Assembly: GCA_037975125.1 (NCBI GenBank)
Contig: CM075852.1
Span: forward strand, 1,468,839-1,532,838
From: Latrodectus hesperus
Lineage: Eukaryota > Arthropoda > Arachnida > Araneae > Theridiidae
Direction of reading: 5' to 3'
DNA length: 64,000 nucleotides
The position numbers and the translations under genes were made by a program. Shown here one piece after another: positions 26,640 through 37,661 of the stretch (position 1 is its first letter; every line of letters starts with the position of its first letter). Below the pieces are notes generated by a model. It worked only from the letters and a program-made list of their open reading frames with translations, was not told the DNA's origin and made no database searches.

Positions 26640-27477
26640 TCATCGGGACATACGCCATAAACTCATCACACCGTGCACTTCAACTGAACGGGCGGCGACA
26701 CCGCAGCCGCTCTCTGGCCGAGGTGACAAAAGGTCCACTGTTCCATGCACTTTTGCCGCACAGGGGCCGCTGAGTTTCCATCGGTTCAAGTCGTTAACCC
26801 AATCACCACCCCAGTGTTGAATTGCTACTAGGGTAGCATTATCCTTATTATTACATGTTTTATCATTTGAATCAACAGTCTTAACATTAGCAGTAATATT
26901 AATATTATCTTCTGAATCCGCAGATGAAACATTTCTGTTATTCTTATTAAAATATTTAATATTTTTAACATTAGCATTTCTATTAATATTTTTTTCGCTT
27001 AAGTTTAGTTTTGCTAATCTTAGAGCTACTCTTATTTACAATATTTTCATTACTTTTAATAATTACACTAGTAGAAATATTTTCATTACTTTTAAACATA
27101 TAATTATCAACATTGGAGTCATCATGCATATCACAATTAGAAATTAAGCAATATCCCATTTGGGAGTACTTACCCATCAGAAGTTGGGAGGCTATAAAAG
27201 CTTCCTGGTAAATCCCGTTATGATGATTCCATAAGTCAGCATTTAAAGTTTCAAATAAGTCCATCATTGGCTTTTGAGCTGTGGTGCATATTGCGATGAG
27301 TTGACTACTCTTCTTTAAATCGCACAATAATTTGCACCTTTCGATTTTTGTAATTGGCACTCTTGAATCGACTGATATTAGCTGGTCAAAATTTGGCACA
27401 TAACTTTTAATTATTGTAGAATAATCCACTTTGTGGGAGTTTAGTTTTGTATCATTGCACAGTGTTTCTAGCAGCAT
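26640..27477 (-). pseudogene. Unrecognised repeat-like ORF, frameshifted, with GC-rich 3-prime module
   Basis: A 164-codon minus-strand frame (27477 to 26983) starts MLLETLCNDTKLNSHK and contains RCKLLCDLKKSSQLIAICTT and DLFETLNADLWNHHNGIYQE, then a Ser/Asn/Lys-rich tail. A single extra A in a run of seven A just before the stop shifts the frame; removing it would let reading continue (NINRNANVKNIKYF, then NATLVAIQHWGGDW) to a TGA at 26,640-26,642. The distal part (26,640-26,820) is strikingly GC-rich for this window. A leader (GTTTGTTTGAAAAGACAAA) precedes the ATG. I do not recognise the family. Size, Asn/Lys-rich tail and repeat-like context would fit ORF1 of a non-LTR element, but that is a guess. 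Confidence 0.45.
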
Positions 27478-27917
27478 TTTGTCTTTTCAAACAAACCCGA
27501 AAAGTTTTGGCGACATAAAATCGGAAATTTTTCGCTAAGGCGCACTATAAAAAATATTTTTCGCAAAAGAATTTTTTTAAATCTGCGCTTCAGTATACAA
27601 ATGAAGCTAAGGGGAAACCTTTTTGATAAATTCTGGAAGCAAAATTGTCAAGGATTTTTTTAAATAAAATGTTCAATGGGTTTCACAAGTATTCAGTAAA
27701 AATAATATTCTAAGTTCGGGTTGTTGATTATTTTTAAGATTCAAATTTTCTTCTTTCCTTTATTTTAATTATTTTACATTTTATGTCCCATTTTGAATAT
27801 ATTTCATAATATTAGCATTATGTACGAATAAAATCACATCAATTGCTTATTTTTCTTGCTATATTATTCTGTTCATAAGATTATGGTTAGTTAGTTTCTG
27901 ACCGTCGATAACCGCAA

Positions 27918-27999
27918 GCAGTCGTGGCCGAGTGGTTAAGGCGATGGACTAGAAATCCATTGGGATCTTCCCGCGTAGGTTCGAATCCTACCGGCTGCG
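27918..27999 (+). tRNA. tRNA-Ser(AGA)
   Basis: 82 nt. The acceptor arms GCAGTCG and CGGCTGC pair fully and the discriminator is G. The A box region is TGGCCGAGTGGTTAAGG, the anticodon loop CTAGAAA sits in a GGA/TCC-type stem (anticodon AGA), there is a long class II variable arm, and the T arm holds GGTTCGAATCC. A TTTTT Pol III terminator follows at about 28,013. It appears intact. Confidence 0.95.
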
Positions 28000-28663
28000 G
28001 ATCGAACTTACATTTTTCTCGTAATAATTACTTGTGATCAAAGTAGTTTGCATTGAAAAGAATCAAAGCTATTTCCATTGCATTTCGCTATTAAATGCGG
28101 TTAAATTTTCAGGGCATAAATTTATTTGGATGATCAAGAGCTATTATTATTATTAAACTTTAAAATAGGTTTCTGTTGAATATTTGTTGGATTATATCTT
28201 TTGAAAAACATGAAAATAATATTAAAATCAAATGTTTAACGCCATGCAGATGATATTAGATGTTTAATTTCGCAATAATTTCAAAAGGATATATAATTCG
28301 TCATGTTCATTTTAAAAATTTCACACTAATTTTTTCAAATATTATAATTTTATAAAAGTTTACTAAAATCTAAGTATTCTGTTCGTAGTCTGATAATTTA
28401 TGACTTACTGAGATCAAACAAAAAAGGCTTTGTCAGCATTTATATTATAAAATTAAAATATGCCGATTATTTCATAAAAAAGCAGACGTTATCTGAAAGA
28501 TGCAATACACGAATATCATTATAATTAAAAAATAAATTTATAAATAATGCTTCAAAACGAAAATACACCGATAAAATTTAGAAATAGTGTTTTTCGACAC
28601 AAAGTTTCTCAGATTTTAAATGAGGTAATGCAGATTTAATTCTGAAACCGACACTTTTTGCGT
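28000..28663. other. Spacer between the two tRNA loci
   Basis: AT-rich, no ORF or repeat recognised apart from the Pol III terminator T-run following the tRNA-Ser. Confidence 0.5.
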
Positions 28664-28780
28664 GTCAGGATGGGCGAGTGGCCTAAGGCACCCTACGTAA
28701 GAAATATCCTTGATTTGTTTGCAGTGTGTGTGTGTTCGCATCCACGAATGTCGAGGTGGGTTCGAATCCCACTTCTGATA
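28664..28780 (+). tRNA. Degenerate tRNA-Leu-like gene with intron
   Basis: 117 nt. The acceptor arms GTCAGGA and TTCTGAT pair (with G-T wobbles), the discriminator is A, the D-arm has GGGCGAGTGGCCTAAGG, and the T arm GTGGGTTCGAATCCCAC is perfect. The long sequence between the anticodon 5-prime stem (CCCTA) and the variable arm (TTCG-CATCCA-CGAA) implies an intron of roughly 40 nt containing a (GT)n run, as in metazoan intron-containing tRNA-Leu. Read this way the anticodon would be TAA. The invariant U33 is G, however, and no matching 3-prime stem strand (TAGGG) follows, so it is probably a pseudogene or diverged copy. Confidence 0.6.
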
Positions 28781-28977
28781 CTTTCTACATCAGTTTGAGG
28801 TTAATGAAGTTGCTTAATTATATATAGGCAAAAAACTTTCATATTTGGGAAATTTATTTTCCCATATCGACTGACTTTTTTTTTTAAAAAAAAAGTAGTT
28901 TTATGCAATGCATTAATAAATTACACAAAACTGGTGATTGAACATAAAGAACAAGTTTTTGTTTTTCCATGATTTGT

Positions 28978-29453
28978 TAAGAGTTCAGACCTTAATATTG
29001 TTGAAAATATATGGACAGTGATTGCTCGGCGCGTGTATCTGAACTTACCCGTAACTTCGAGAAGCTCTGAATTCTGTTTGAGACAATTTTTGAAAAAAGG
29101 AAATTCAAGACTTATATAGTATATATTAAATCATATGATAAAACGCCAAATAGTCTTTGAAGTAATTAAAGCAAATGCATTTCTTATTAAGTAGGTTTTT
29201 ATTTTCATTATTTAGAACTGTCCTTCTACTTTTTTCACGCAGTATGATGTGGTTGAAACTAGTTTTTAAATGAAGTAAGCAAAAAGTTTTTCTTTTTCTT
29301 TTTTTTTTTTTTTTTTACTTCATGTTAGAGATATAGTTATCTGATTGCAAATAAGTTTTTATAAGTGCTGCAATAAAATTCTGCAATGAAGTTCTTCTCT
29401 TATTTGAAAAAAATCCTAATGTCTTTCTACTTTTTTCATGCGGTGTATTTGAA
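28978..29453 (+). mobile_element. Tc1/mariner 3-prime fragment (same family as 60,796-62,597)
   Basis: Conceptual translation gives KSSDLNIVENIWTVIARRVY, the third catalytic motif (DxxxxEN, the final acidic residue) of Tc1-type transposases, then NLPVTSRSSE and FLKKGN. The 3-prime UTR matches the copy at 62,330-62,600 (AGGTTTTTATTTTCATTATT, then GTCC-TACTTTTTTCACGCAG). The element ends in the inverted-repeat sequence TCTACTTTTTTCATGCGGTG at about 29,428-29,450. A related subterminal motif lies about 200 bp inside, a Tc3-like arrangement. No 5-prime part is present. Confidence 0.8.
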
Positions 29454-30878
29454 AACGAATGATAATGATAAGCACTGAATTAATGTGCTACGATAATTAT
29501 TATTTTTCTCAACTCATTTAGCTTGTTCTACAAAACGAAACGAATTAACATGCTTATCTTATTCGAGAGCACAACTTATTTTTATTTTACATAGAAATTC
29601 ATTGTTTTCTAATTTCCCTTCTCCAGACCAAAGCGATCATCAATTCCCTAGAATCTCTCTTCTATTTTTCAGTTAAATCATCGAGTTCCCTTCTTCTTCA
29701 TAGCCCCTCCCATAAGCTACCTATGGACTTAACATCACGTGATAACGTGATTACGTCAAAACTTGAGTTCCTGCAATTCTCTCTCATTGTCCAATGAATG
29801 CTTGAGATTTCTTTCAGGTTTGCTGTAAGAAAATAACTGTACTAGATTTAATAATATATCGCTTTTCTGGCTGACATTTTTAAGATTGCCATATTTTACT
29901 TAGTAGATTCCAGATTTCATGAGAAATTCTTATTTGGGAATTTTGTTTGTAGCCAAGTTTTTAAAATGATAATTAATTCAGATGAACAATTAAAATGTAT
30001 TTCCTTTGTTTTGTTGGAATCAATTTCACTCTTAAATTTTGATAATTCTTTATGTCATTTTTTTAAAAAATATTTTGTCAATGTATGTTATTAAAAAATA
30101 TTTTGTCAAGTATATCAATGTAAGAAAAATTTTATCTTTCTATTACTTTCACAATTTATTAAGAAAATAAAATAACTTCTTCAATATATTACTATATTCA
30201 TTTATTAAATTTATTTACGATCTTCTTTCATTATAATATTTTGGAAATATAAGCATATCCTTTAGTTTTATAAATGATATTGCCAATTATTTCCCATTTT
30301 CTACTTCTTTTAGCTATAGCATTATTTTATTGTCTGATAGGATACGATTGTCTGAATGCATATTTTTTAAAATTAAATTTAGACTATGGACTGCTTTCTT
30401 AAACTTTGGACAGTTCATGGATAAGAAACATTGATGAATACACTGCAGTGAAGATTGAAAAAATATTATGAAAAGAAATGTGTGAATGCAATTTTTATGT
30501 TAATAAACATTCTTTAAAGTTCAATCAAATATTTAGGCCAAAATATTGGACAGTTAATGTTTAATGAGATTTTGAAATTAATGCATTTTAAACAAAGTAA
30601 TTTTATTCTAAGTTTTTAAAGAGGCTAAAAATCTAAATATTTAATTTTTTTCCATTTAACGAAAATTCTAGAATTCTAGACATTACAATATTTTAATTAA
30701 ATGTTAGTCGTTCAGATTTACAGGTTAAATATTAATATGGTTTTGAAGTAATTCAATTTGAAAGTATCTGTCAAGATTAAAAATATCAGTAGAATCCAAA
30801 AGGCAGTATATCTTGTTTTATAAAGCGGTAATCTTTAGGTTTTTAAATAGCATAAAATTTAAATTAATTAAAAAATAA
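29454..30878. other. Intergenic spacer
   Basis: AT-rich. A slightly GC-richer segment with a CACGTGATAACGTGATTACGT motif cluster is at about 29,730-29,760. An imperfect repeat of AAAAAATATTTTGTCAA occurs twice at 30,063-30,110. No gene seen. Confidence 0.45.
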
Positions 30879-31134
30879 GGCACAAGTGACACATAATCCA
30901 TGACACAAATTCTAAGATTTGCGATTTTTGGCAGATTTTTTTATATATCTGGTAACCCCATTTTTGTTACGTCATACATGTGAAGACCTAAAAGAGCAGA
31001 AAATTCTATTTTGGTAAACCTAGTATATACGTCATTGTTACGTTACGAAACATCATATTGGCAACATTTCTTCAACGCCAAAAAAAAAAAAAAAATTAAG
31101 TCTTTTGAATCATGGATTATACGGCACCTGTGCC
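30879..31134. mobile_element. 256-bp MITE with terminal inverted repeats and 8-bp target duplication
   Basis: Starts GGCACAAGTGACACATAATC and ends with the inverted counterpart (GATTATACGGCACCTGTGCC). It is flanked by identical AAAAATAA at 30,871-30,878 and 31,135-31,142. Non-coding. An 8-bp duplication suggests mobilisation by a hAT-type transposase. A second near-same-size copy lies at 33,387-33,641 and a partial one at 20,409. Confidence 0.85.
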
Positions 31135-31689
31135 AAAAATAATATGATGTAAAAAATATGCAGTATTTTAATGACAGTAAGTTTTGATATTTTCTTCATT
31201 ACATTCGATAATAAATTCATTACATTCGATTTTACATGACATTTTTACTACATAAAAAATATATTCTTTTAAGAATATTTGCATAAATATGTTATGAAAT
31301 AGCTTAACAAATAATTATTTAAGCAAATAATTTGAAGTATAAAATATTCGTTTCCATGTAGTCAATTTTTTAAGCAGTTAAATTCTTTTATATTGAAATT
31401 AATATATCCATTGTAAAATTAAATTTGCTGTTTTAAATTTGAAAATTTCAAGATTGTTCGTTAACACCTTGAATTATGACAACAATAGTGAAAATATACA
31501 ACCATTTCATGTACTATTTCAGCTTGGCGAATAGAAGGCTGAACTTGATCCGGTTTTTAAAATCATTGTCGATATAAATTGCCCGAGCTTCTCGTGTATG
31601 CACAAAAAAGTTGTTGATTTTCGTCAACTTATAACGCCAATGACTTTCATTTGTCATGAAACTTGGCGAAAACAGAATAATGTTCAAAT
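31135..31689. other. Spacer upstream of SFSWAP
   Basis: AT-rich, with an AATTCATTACATTCGAT duplication at about 31,195-31,232. No gene seen. Confidence 0.45.
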
Positions 31690-31837
31690 TTCAGCTGCGC
31701 AGCTGTAAAAGTATTCTGAAATATCATTGGACGTTGAGTGCGAACTGCCAATAGCCGCAACTCGGTGTTACAGGTATTTCTTCCCATTGCCCGTTTGTGT
31801 GCTCTTCGTATTTCTCTTTAATCGTAAATAAACAGCA
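31690..31837 (+). promoter_or_regulatory. SFSWAP: SFSWAP promoter/5-prime UTR region
   Basis: About 150 bp of higher G+C directly upstream of the ATG. It contains CAGCTGCGCAGCTG, a CATTGG (inverted CCAAT) at about 31,727, a CCAAT at about 31,748 and a CCCATTGCCCG block, typical of a TATA-less housekeeping promoter. The start codon context AAACAGCAATGGCG is strong. The transcription start site is not visible. Confidence 0.5.
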
Positions 31838-34800
31838 ATGGCGAATACAAGTAGTACTTGGATGATACCTAAAAGCACAGGACCAATTGATCCTAATGAA
31901 AAGCTGTTTGCTTTTGGTTATTCATGTAAAATATTTCCTTATGATGATAAAGCTGCCTACATCGACAAAGGAAAACATTTGATTCCATGGATGGGAGATA
32001 AAAATCTCTTGATTGACCGGTAACCATTTGTTGCAATATTATAAAATCTTACTTGAAAATCGCTTACGTATCTAAATAATAAAATATATCATTTATAAAT
32101 AATAAAAATATTTTGGAAATATGAAGATTCTAAAGCAAAACATGAGAAAATTAATTTAACAAACGTAAATACAATCAAGGATAAAACTTGAGCCTAATTT
32201 ATTCATTTTATATGATTTAAACTATTTGATATGTTTTTATTCACATAAAATATATTTCTTATTTTTTAAATAGAATAATTGATTCACTTATGAATTACAG
32301 TTGGGTATCATTTATTTTGCATTGCATATAATTTGCATTTTACTTTAAAAAATATGTTTTACATCATTTTAATGAGATTTTTCCAATGCTGCTAATTGAT
32401 ATGCCATGATATAATTTTATTCAATTTTCTAGTATGAGCTTGAAAAATAGGTTAGATTCATTTTTGTAAATTTGATGTGATTCCCAATTATCTGCAATTT
32501 ATTTGCTCACTGAAATTAAAAATCAGCAATTATACAGGTTTGTATAGTTGGGGACACAAATATTATGGTACTAAATTTCGTCTATTTAACTACTACTATA
32601 TTTGTATTAAAATTTCATCAGAAAAATATAGAAAATTAATGCTTCAATCATCAAGACTGACTTCATTATATCAAGACTGGATTTAGATCTAACAAGATGA
32701 GCTCGCAGCAGAATGGTTAGCATTCTTGCCTTCAGTTCAACACTTTGTGGATTCAAATTTTGCCATGGGCATGGATAATTGTAGTGGTTAGGAATCTGCT
32801 TTAAACCCTAAGTCCTAGTCTAATTAGCTCCCATATGCAAAAAAAAGAAAAGAAAAAAAGACAGTTGTGAGCAACAAACAAACAAATCAAATCCGATCTG
32901 GCAAATAATGTGAAGCATAAAAAGTTAACTGGAATCTTTGCAAGTTGGTTAAAATTAAGAAAATCAAAGAAAAAATAATTGTTTGAAAACTTAGAAATTT
33001 TTAGTGAAAAATAAGCAATCAAGAAATAATAGTAAAATAGGTCTTGTCTTAATAAAAGATAATTAACTGATTAATTGTAAAACAAATATTTTTGCTGTAG
33101 CAAACAAGTTGGAGGAGTAGTTGTAGGAATTTTGTTTACATAATTTCGATTGAAATCATATTGTAATCAAATGTTTAAAGTTACCATATTCTATGTAGTT
33201 CAGCATCTCACGAGATTATAGTTGGAAAAGTGTCACATACTTGAAATTTATTTTGTAATTCAACTATTTCACGAATTAATTTTCTTTTATACTGAAATTT
33301 ATGTGTGGTTCCATCAATCTTTCTCAAAAATCTGATAAAATTTTGATGTATTGATGATTAATATAAAGGAAAATAAAAGAATGAAGGGCACAGAAGTCGC
33401 AGAATCCAGGATTCTAAATTCTGAATTTTTTTGGGGATGAAGAAATGTTACCAAGATGACGTATTGTGATGTGTGGGATGACACAAATAGCAGGGATGCC
33501 AAAAAAGAATTTTCTGCATAATTTTTATAGGTCTCCATATCTATGATGTAATAAAAACCAGGTTGCCAGGTACATAAGAATAACCGCCAAAAAATCACCA
33601 AAGTTACAATTTGGCATTCTGGATTATACGACACCTGTGCCTTGTTTATTCAGTAGTGTCTGTGAATGAGAAAATGTGAATTATTACATGATTGAGAGAA
33701 TGAATTATTACATTTGGCCGAATGAAGATATGTATTACCAGCTTTTGAATTGTTTGATTACAATTATAAAACTTTTACTAAAGCTGAATGTAATTTTAAA
33801 AGTATTTTAATTACAGAATCATATTATTAAGTTAAATGTGTTATTTACCGATGAGACAATTAGGGTAGTATATCTCTTTATTTTAATAACCTATATAAAG
33901 AAAAAAATTCAACTGATCCCTTAATTTAAAATTTCATAACCACTAAAAATGATAAGCATAAACCATTGATAGATCCCTAAGTTAAATTTTTCTAAAAAGC
34001 CATATGTATTTGCCTTTTTCTTTTAATACCATAATATATAAGAATTACACATTGCATACTTCTCTCTCTGTTCCCATTATACTCATAAAATTACTAATTT
34101 TACTAACTTATATTCTCTGATTTTTTATAATTTAAATTCACAAAATCTTACATTTCATGCATTTTTATTGAACATGAGCATTTACAATTTTTAAAATATA
34201 TTAGTAATTTCAAATTAAATTTTATTAAATTGTATGAAATATGTTAAAATTTCTTATTAAGTGTACCACTAATTTACAATAAAAAATGTTTCTGTAGTTA
34301 TCTTCTTGTATATCTTAGTTTAGGTTCTTTTTTTTTCTATATGAAAAATGTTTTGTTTATTGTATAGATTTAATTTATTAACTTTTTCTGTAATTTTTTT
34401 CGTATTTTCGTAGAAATTCTCATTTATTCAACGATATTAATATCATATTGTCATTGCATAGTTTAAAATATGTTTTACATTACTTGATTATGTCCAGTTG
34501 CTGATTGAAATTTTTCTATGATATATTTAGGTATGATGTTCGTGGTTATCTTCATGATCTAAAACAATATGAACCTAAACCTGGTGGTTATGATGATTCT
34601 TCTGAAGAAGAGAAACTTATTGATGAAGAAAGATATCGAGCTCTGCGAAATGACATGACAGAGCAACAACTTTATCAAGGTATTTATTGTTAATTTATAA
34701 AATATAATTATTTTAATAGATTTTTAAATTTTAAAAACTTTTGAAGGGACAAGGCGTAAATACAATTAATTTCAATGTGAGTATAAATTTAGTATTTTAT

Positions 34801-37661
34801 TTTTACTTTTGTACTTATTTTATTCTATTCATATTTTTGCATATACTAATCAAATCTTGAGAAAAATAGTATACCATATAGTGAATTCACTGTGGAACAG
34901 TGTAATTTTATTATATTTCATTATATTATCATGATCTACAGTCATGATAATAATAAGATAATGAATTATTCAGCATAAAAAAGTTATTATTTAAATTTTT
35001 ATTATAAGATTAAATGCTTAATTACTTTTTTTATTTTAATATTTATATTTTAAATTGCTATGTGTGAAAATATTACAAATACACTTTTGTGCAGTGATAA
35101 CTATGTGGATATTATCTAAATTTAATTTAATGTTGATTTCATCTTTTTGCAATAATGTGTCTCAGTTTTTTTTGTGCAGAAATAGTATTTGGCCTTGAAT
35201 GGAAACTGTCTAAGCTGGTGTAGATTCAGCAAGCAAACCCTGAAGCCTGATCTTGCAGACTGGTAGACTGACTTCCAAACAAATATATTGTAATCAATTT
35301 TTTTGGGAATTCTACTTTAACATATACTGTAATATTTCTCTGCAAGATATAATCCACACTTAAGGCTTTCAAAATGTACTTTTAGTGTTAATTTGACTTT
35401 AATATGCTAATATTTAATCTTATAATTTTATATAGTACTAAGAAAAATTGGTATCTTTTCATTCAAAATATTTAAAATTAAAGAATTGCGTAAAATTCTT
35501 GTAAGTATATAATGTTCATGTAATTTAATGTAAATTTCAACAGTCACAGTCAAATTAACACACTCTACATGAAATATGTTCATATAATATATCACAGTTT
35601 ATGAAACTTATATTGCTACACTAGCCTTTTCTATAGTTCTATCTAAATTTTAAACATTAAAATCTATTTGTACTTGAAAAGCAATATTCTTAGATTAAAA
35701 TATGACTATTAAATCAAACTATTATAGTGAGTATAAATTTTTCACTTTTTCCTTAAAAAAAGGGTTATAAATTTTATTTCCTTTTTTGGCATGAACATTA
35801 GCTAGGAATTCATTCTAATCTGTATGTCCTTGTCAAGTTAAGACTATTTCTGTAGAGTGACAAAAACTAAAAAAATGCCTAATTATACTTCATGTAAAGC
35901 AGAGTATTATTTTAAGTTCTTAATAAATTTTTAAGTTGGGAAAATTATTGCAGTTTTAAGCAAAATAGAAATGTTTAAAACCTTTCCTTAATTTTGCTAT
36001 TTTTAAAATAAAAAATGGTGTTTGAGCAGCATGTTTATTTTCTTCATATAACTGTGATATATTTATTTGTTTATTATTTTGTGTAATAATATTTTTATGT
36101 GTTTACTAATACTTTACTTTATTAATTAGGGCAAATTAGTTTCATGGAGGGAGAGTGGTTTGTATTTGAATTTATTTTTGTTTCTTTGGTGCATTATCTT
36201 GTATTGAATATTTAAATTACTATTTATTATCAATCATTTCTTTTAAAAAAAGTTTAGTAAATCTTAATAAATTTTGGATTGTAAAATGCATTTTTGAACT
36301 ATTAATAAAATTTTCATTTTTGTCATTCATTAACATATTTTAGTAAAATGTAAGCAGTAGAAATTATAAATAAATAATTACTATGGTACTTAAATTTCAT
36401 AAATTTAATCTATTTTGTAAACTTTCCATTAAATGTTTTATTTTAAGCATAAACCATTTTTAAATGCAATATAATGTAATTGTTTTAATAACCCTTTCTA
36501 TTAGAAAGAAACCATGTTTTGATTATTTTAGTCATCTAATTGGTATCATATAGAAATTTCTGTATTCTATATTAGATTTTTGTTGTTGTTGTTGTTAATC
36601 CCAGATGATCAAGCAATGCTAGACCATCTCCATATAACCTATTATTTCCAACAAATCCAAAAATAGTGTAGGATCTTTAAGAATGCAACTTTTGGCAAAA
36701 TCCAAGCAGTCCAGAATATGGGCTGGGGAGGCCTGCACGGCTCCGCACCAGTGGCAATCCGGGTAGTTCTGCCCTTGATGGAAAATAAGAGCTTTAATAT
36801 GTCCACAAATGAAGTGAGAAAAGCTGTTTGTAGTTTTCTGGTACCCTTGGTTCAAAGTGCCCTCCAGGACTTCTAGCGAAGTACCAGGAGTGATTCGGGG
36901 GAACACGTCATCGTATGTTCATCTGTACTTAAATAATTGAGGAGATCTCTGTATAAGTGAGAGTACTTTCCTCACACTCGCCATCAGTAGAAGCCCTCCT
37001 TGCCAAGGCATCAGCTATTTCATTACCATCTATTCTGATGTGGGATGAGACCCACTGGAAATGAACGTCATGCTCCCTAGTAAGGCGATGGATGATCTCC
37101 TGAATTCCCAAGCTTGTTTTATCTCCCACCTGCATCCAGTTTGATAGGTGCTGCATAGGAGCACAACTGTCAGTCAGAATCCAAACATCAATTAGATTTT
37201 TACTCACAGGTTTATTTTTTTAAATTTGAGTTAATCTTTTTCCATTATGTACATTTTAAACTAATATTCTGTTATTTGATCACTAAAATTTTGATTTATT
37301 TCTTGAAATTATTTCATTAGTTTCTATATTAGAAGTATTTGAAATATATTCATTGCTACTATAATTGATAAATTGTAATTTAAAATGCTTGTAGAATGTC
37401 TATATATTTTTTATTAATATATAAAGCTGATTCTTCTAAAATATTAAATTAATTTTTAAATTAATATATAAATGAAAGTAATTTTTTTAGTTGACTGTTA
37501 ATTTTATCCTTAATTGAAGTTAATACTATGAATTGCTGTTGCAGAGGAAGAATTAAAAAGATTGCGTGCTGCAATAGCTGGAGATGGAGCATACCATGAA
37601 ATTGGATTCACATATGATAACCCTGAAAATGAAATACAATCTGAACCAGTCACCATAAAAG
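31838..37661 (+). CDS. SFSWAP: SFSWAP exons 1-3: conserved N-terminal DRY-EERY-type domain
   Basis: Exon 1 ends LLIDR, exon 2 opens YDVRGYLHDL and contains LIDEERYRALRNDM, and exon 3 gives EEELKRLRAAIAGDG and IGFTYDNPENE. These motifs (IDRYD-RG-LHDL, DEERY-AL, GFTY) define the N-terminal domain shared by SWAP proteins. Introns 1 (2.5 kb) and 2 (2.9 kb) both carry in-frame stops immediately inside: TAA directly after the donor-spanning CGG codon for intron 1, and GGT ATT TAT TGT TAA for intron 2. Intron retention would therefore give short truncated products. Confidence 0.95.

Noticed and set aside
26588..26773. 61-codon plus-strand ORF rich in Arg
   Set aside because: Overlaps the GC-rich module of the minus-strand element; no independent support.
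33314..33634. 106-codon minus-strand ORF
   Set aside because: Lies across the 255-bp MITE copy; the same frame is not open in the sister copy and no similarity is seen.
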